A DNA stretch of 64,000 nt from Gorsachius magnificus (taxonomy: Eukaryota; Chordata; Aves; Pelecaniformes; Ardeidae), in NCBI GenBank assembly GCA_034008185.1, contig CM067081.1, positions 83,534,765-83,598,764 on the forward strand, in the 5' to 3' direction. Positions 60,379 to 64,000 of this stretch are shown here, one piece after another. The notes under the pieces are model-generated. The model worked only from the letters and a program-made list of their open reading frames with translations. It made no database searches and was not told the origin of the DNA. The position numbers and the translations under genes are program-made. Position 1 is the first letter of the stretch. The number at the start of each line of letters is the position of its first letter.

Positions 60379-63300
60379 CATTATCACATTAAATAAACCT
60401 CTGGTTATATGCATTTTGTGAGCAGTGAGATCAGTACTCTCTGCCTGCTGAAGACTGATTTCTTTCTTCGTGTTTCACCTGATCCCTTTCACTGGATCAC
60501 TTCTGAATCTTTCACTTCACAAAATATCTGCTGCTGTAATAGCTGTATTTTCCTTGGAATCCTGTGTAGATCTTTCATGTATTTAAAGTCTACCTTTTAG
60601 CAGAGGGAAAGGAGCAGCTTGGCAGAAAGGTTTACTTTTAAAGGCAACCCCCTTACATGGTCCTTCACACAACCCAACAGTAGGGAAGGTCTTGTGTTAA
60701 TTCTTGATTTGTAAATCCTTTTCTTCTACACCCATGAAATAAAAAAAAAAAAAAGGAAATTGGGTCTAGAATGAGATGAATACCCCCCAGTTTCTTTCCC
60801 AAAGCCAATGCTGGTGAGGAAAGGGTGGCTCCTATTCATTCCAGTGTGAGCTCTTCCCTCCCAGGTTTGGGGCCAGAAGCACAGGGTGGGTTTGGTTTTC
60901 TTGATGAGTTTTATCAATGGTGTCCCATAATGCAGCATGTCCCTCTTGAGCTGCTTTCTCCCACGGGCTGTGTTCCTTGCAGCTGCCAGTGTTGCTCCAA
61001 TGGTTGAATGTTAGTCTCAAACCAGGCTGAAAATAAGGGTGATGCTTCCTGGCACGAGAATGAAATGTTAGACTAGAGTAGGGAAATTTCCTCCTAAGTA
61101 ACAGCATTTGCAGTTGTCAAGTCTAGACATCTTAGAGAGCATTTCTCAGCTACTCAGATTGATTAATTAGCCAATTAAGTTAATTAACTTATGCTTTAAG
61201 AAGCAAGGAGTGTAATGACTGGAGGTTTATAAAAACAATGGGGGAAGTTTAAATCTGCCACACGCTTTACCACTTATATAAGCTGAAAAGAGCATTCTGG
61301 GCATCAGATCTGAAAGGGTGGTGGTTTCCAGCACAGGGAAGTCAGAAATTAGGCAATAACCCCTTTTTCTTCTACCACTGTTCAAGAAGTATACATCTGT
61401 CACACCGAAATGTGTGGTTCTGTTAAACTTGTGCAAATTTTTATGTAGACCATCCTTTTGCAAAGATTGTGTTATTGTAGTGTTGCTCTATTGAGTTAAG
61501 CATAATCCAAAATAAGTCACCTTTAGAACTGTAGGCTAATAATTGGCTGGCCAAAGTATTAAAATTATTGACTCTGCCTGGCCTTTGTTAAGACAAAATC
61601 ATATTTAACATTACATTATTTGTAGCGGATTTTCTGCCATGATGCAAATTCTATTTTTGGATTAAAACAAATCCTACTCAGGTCTAGCTCTTCTATAATC
61701 TGTATCTCCAATTCTTAAAATTTATAGAAAAAGAGTGATACCCCTTTCTGGGGTGCTTGTGTGTTTGTGTGCAGGAAACTACATGTCAGACTTCTTTTAC
61801 TTAACTCTAGCTTTCTGAGAACGGAAAGGGACAGACTACCAGAGGCAGGGTAGGGGGAGAGGTAGAAACATCTTAAAGACAATTTTACTGCCGAAGAAAA
61901 CATGAAGTGGAGCTGGATTTCTGGACCAAATGTCATCACTCTTCCAAAGTTAGATGTAGTTAATACCTCTCTTCTGTAGCACCCATGGCCTCATTGTGCG
62001 TGAATACGAGTTAACTAATTAAAAATCAGCAGCACCTCTGAAGACTTTTCCCATGGGACAAGGGGATAGTGTTCATTCCTCTGGCTTTCTGTGCTTACTT
62101 ACAGTGTGCCGGTCATCCCTACACCTGAGCGAGTCACTCTTCAGATCCCATTTATAGCCACGGGCAAAGCGTAGTCATGCTTTTTGGGTGCTGTTCATCC
62201 GATGTATGTGGAATGAATCACACCCTGGCAGCGCTTGTTTCTTCCGCTGACGTTCAAGGAAGCCTGAGGCAATTCTCACGAGGTGCTCTTATTGCAGGGT
62301 GCGGTATGTCGAGCCGGATAAATCCCATCGAGAAAAACTAATAAAAGTGCAAAAAGTTGGTAAAGGGAAATGTGGCGATGCTGGCTGTTCAGAGATACCA
62401 GCCCACCTAAGCCGATAGATGGCAGCCTTGTAAATGGCGATGCACAACCCTCGCCTGAAACAGCCGTGCTGGGGGGCTGAGCCGGTTGCTCTGGAGGAGC
62501 AAAAGATCTGGCAGATAGGCCTGCCTCCTGCACTTCTGGCTCGCCAAAACATGCCGCCTTCCCTTAGCTTTTAGATGGCACGAAGTCTCCCTTTTTCATG
62601 AAAGCTAACAACGGAACCTTGTGCCACCCATATTTCCAGAGTCCGAAAACCAAAAAAGGACGGAGCACTCAGCTAGTACTTAAATTTCTATTTCTGGAGG
62701 CTGGAACATTTGGCGTAGCATCTTACGATGATTTAGATCAGAATTTTATGTGGTAATTTTACGCAGTATACACACACAATAAAATATTATAACGATACAT
62801 TTTCATCTTGTCTTTGAATTTTATTCTGGTGGTCTTTAGTAATTGGATTTATTTCATGTATCTTTGTTAATTTTGGCATTATTATACAGCAACAGCTTTT
62901 TAAGTTTATAATTAGGAAACACAGGTGACATTGTGCTGTTCCTCTTGTACAGAAAAAAAGAATTGAATTGTTTCACATTTGTCTTCAGTTATTTTCAGTT
63001 TTGAAAACTCATTAGTAATGTCAGAAGTGCTTTAAATGAGTGCAGTCAGCAGCAGGTAACATGTGAAGAGGGCACAGCAGGAATGAAGACTGTAAAGAGA
63101 CCAGAAGATGTGGGCCAGGTTTTGATTCCTTTGCCCAAGAAGGGACTCAGTGCCTTGATTGGATCAGGGAAGAGCTGTGCAGCCAAACGGCTGCAACCGC
63201 AGCAGCGCGGGAGGGAACCGGGTCTCCTGGTAAATCCTGTGCATGCTCCGTCTAGGCAGAATAGCTTCCGCTCCATCAGCAGTTCTCCTGGCTTAAGTCC

Positions 63301-64000
63301 TACCATGTACAAAGTAAGAGTCTTTTCGATACAAGCTCCTCACACCTGAGTGTGGTCCCAAGAAAGTGTGTTGAATCAAACTGCATGTGGGTTAAACCAG
63401 CACCGTACTTGGCTTCATTATTCCCCTTCCCCCTCTATTTTTTGTAACATTGCTAAGCCCCAAATGATTCCCAAATACATATGGGACGCACACATAGGGA
63501 TACTGAAATAACCCCCCTAATTATCAGAATTTAGTCCACAAAACTCATGATATCCAAGTTAATGCCCCAGACTAATATTTAATCCACTCAGGTGTATGTT
63601 AGCATTGTAATACTTTGCAAATGAGTTATAACCATTAATAATGACTAAATAACATTCAGCATTTTACTACAGAGTTGGGTTGGTTGGTTTTTTTTTTCTC
63701 TGCTTTGACAAACGTGGCATATTAAGGATACAGCTGGCTTCCTGAAAGACTTTTTAGGTTTTTGTTGTTTTTATTTGTACACTGAATTTCTTCATTGGTC
63801 TTTGAAATATCATGAGCTCCCTAAGAAGTGTGGGTACAGAGATTCCACCAAAATTAATAGGCATCTATGTGTAGAAAGAGTTTGTGCAGATCCCGTGGGT
63901 TGGGATCAGGTTTGCTTATTATTGTGCATGTTAACTTCTGCATAACCTTAAAAATCAGCCTTTGATTGACCAGAGGGTAGTCACAGAAGTGCTGAATAAC
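60379..64000. other. Intergenic stretch to the right edge
   Basis: AT-rich sequence with an A-run near 60739-60754 and a T-run near 63690-63699. No exon, RNA gene or transposon is recognised. Open frames are short and unremarkable. In mammals the next gene beyond GEMIN8 is GLRA2; none of its exons was seen here. Confidence 0.5.

Noticed and set aside
1..64000. CRISPR arrays, bacterial operons, phage or LTR retroviral genes, rRNA and tRNA genes
   Set aside because: No supporting sequence was seen. Repeats here are CR1 copies, simple repeats and small local duplications.

Overview
The window looks like nuclear DNA from a bird. It has AT-rich introns and intergenic stretches, two sharply bounded CpG islands, and several CR1 non-LTR retrotransposon copies ending in the (ATTCTATG)-type 3' tip that is typical of sauropsids and abundant in birds. 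Nothing prokaryotic, viral or CRISPR-like is visible. The species cannot be named from the sequence alone.

One gene is well supported: GEMIN8, a subunit of the SMN complex, on the minus strand. Three coding pieces are visible: 49401-49437 (ends exactly in ATG), 46198-46624 and 27567-27817. They have consensus splice sites and matching intron phases. They encode about 226 residues from that ATG, against about 242 in human GEMIN8. The gene probably begins in the CpG island at 53.6-54.3 kb, which carries a YY1-type motif on the minus strand. It has an 18.4-kb last intron and a candidate poly(A) signal at 25766-25771.

A second CpG island (8.5-10.1 kb) holds, on the minus strand, a strong Kozak ATG followed by one G and a canonical donor (ATG-G|gtaagc). 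A first coding exon that supplies only Met plus one base of Gly is the known layout of the PLP1/GPM6 family. In mammals GPM6B lies just downstream of GEMIN8 on the same strand, so this is probably GPM6B exon 1. In that reading, the DNA from 9.5 kb to the left edge is its first intron. No other GPM6B exon was found here.

Layout from left to right: 1-9.5 kb putative GPM6B intron 1 with one CR1 tip and one unexplained short frame; 8.5-10.1 kb CpG island; 10-25.7 kb intergenic DNA with a CR1 copy at 14.3 kb; 25.8-54.1 kb GEMIN8, whose last intron holds old CR1 fragments at 30.6 and 43.6 kb; 54.3-56.9 kb a large CR1 whose reverse transcriptase frame is still open; 57-64 kb intergenic DNA with a decayed CR1 that has lost its 3' end.

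The most unusual structure is a perfect inverted repeat at 26439-26520 (40-bp arms, 2-bp spacer) inside the inferred GEMIN8 3'UTR. It is either a real hairpin or an assembly fold-back. I found no convincing new biological system. The other items are specific, testable oddities.
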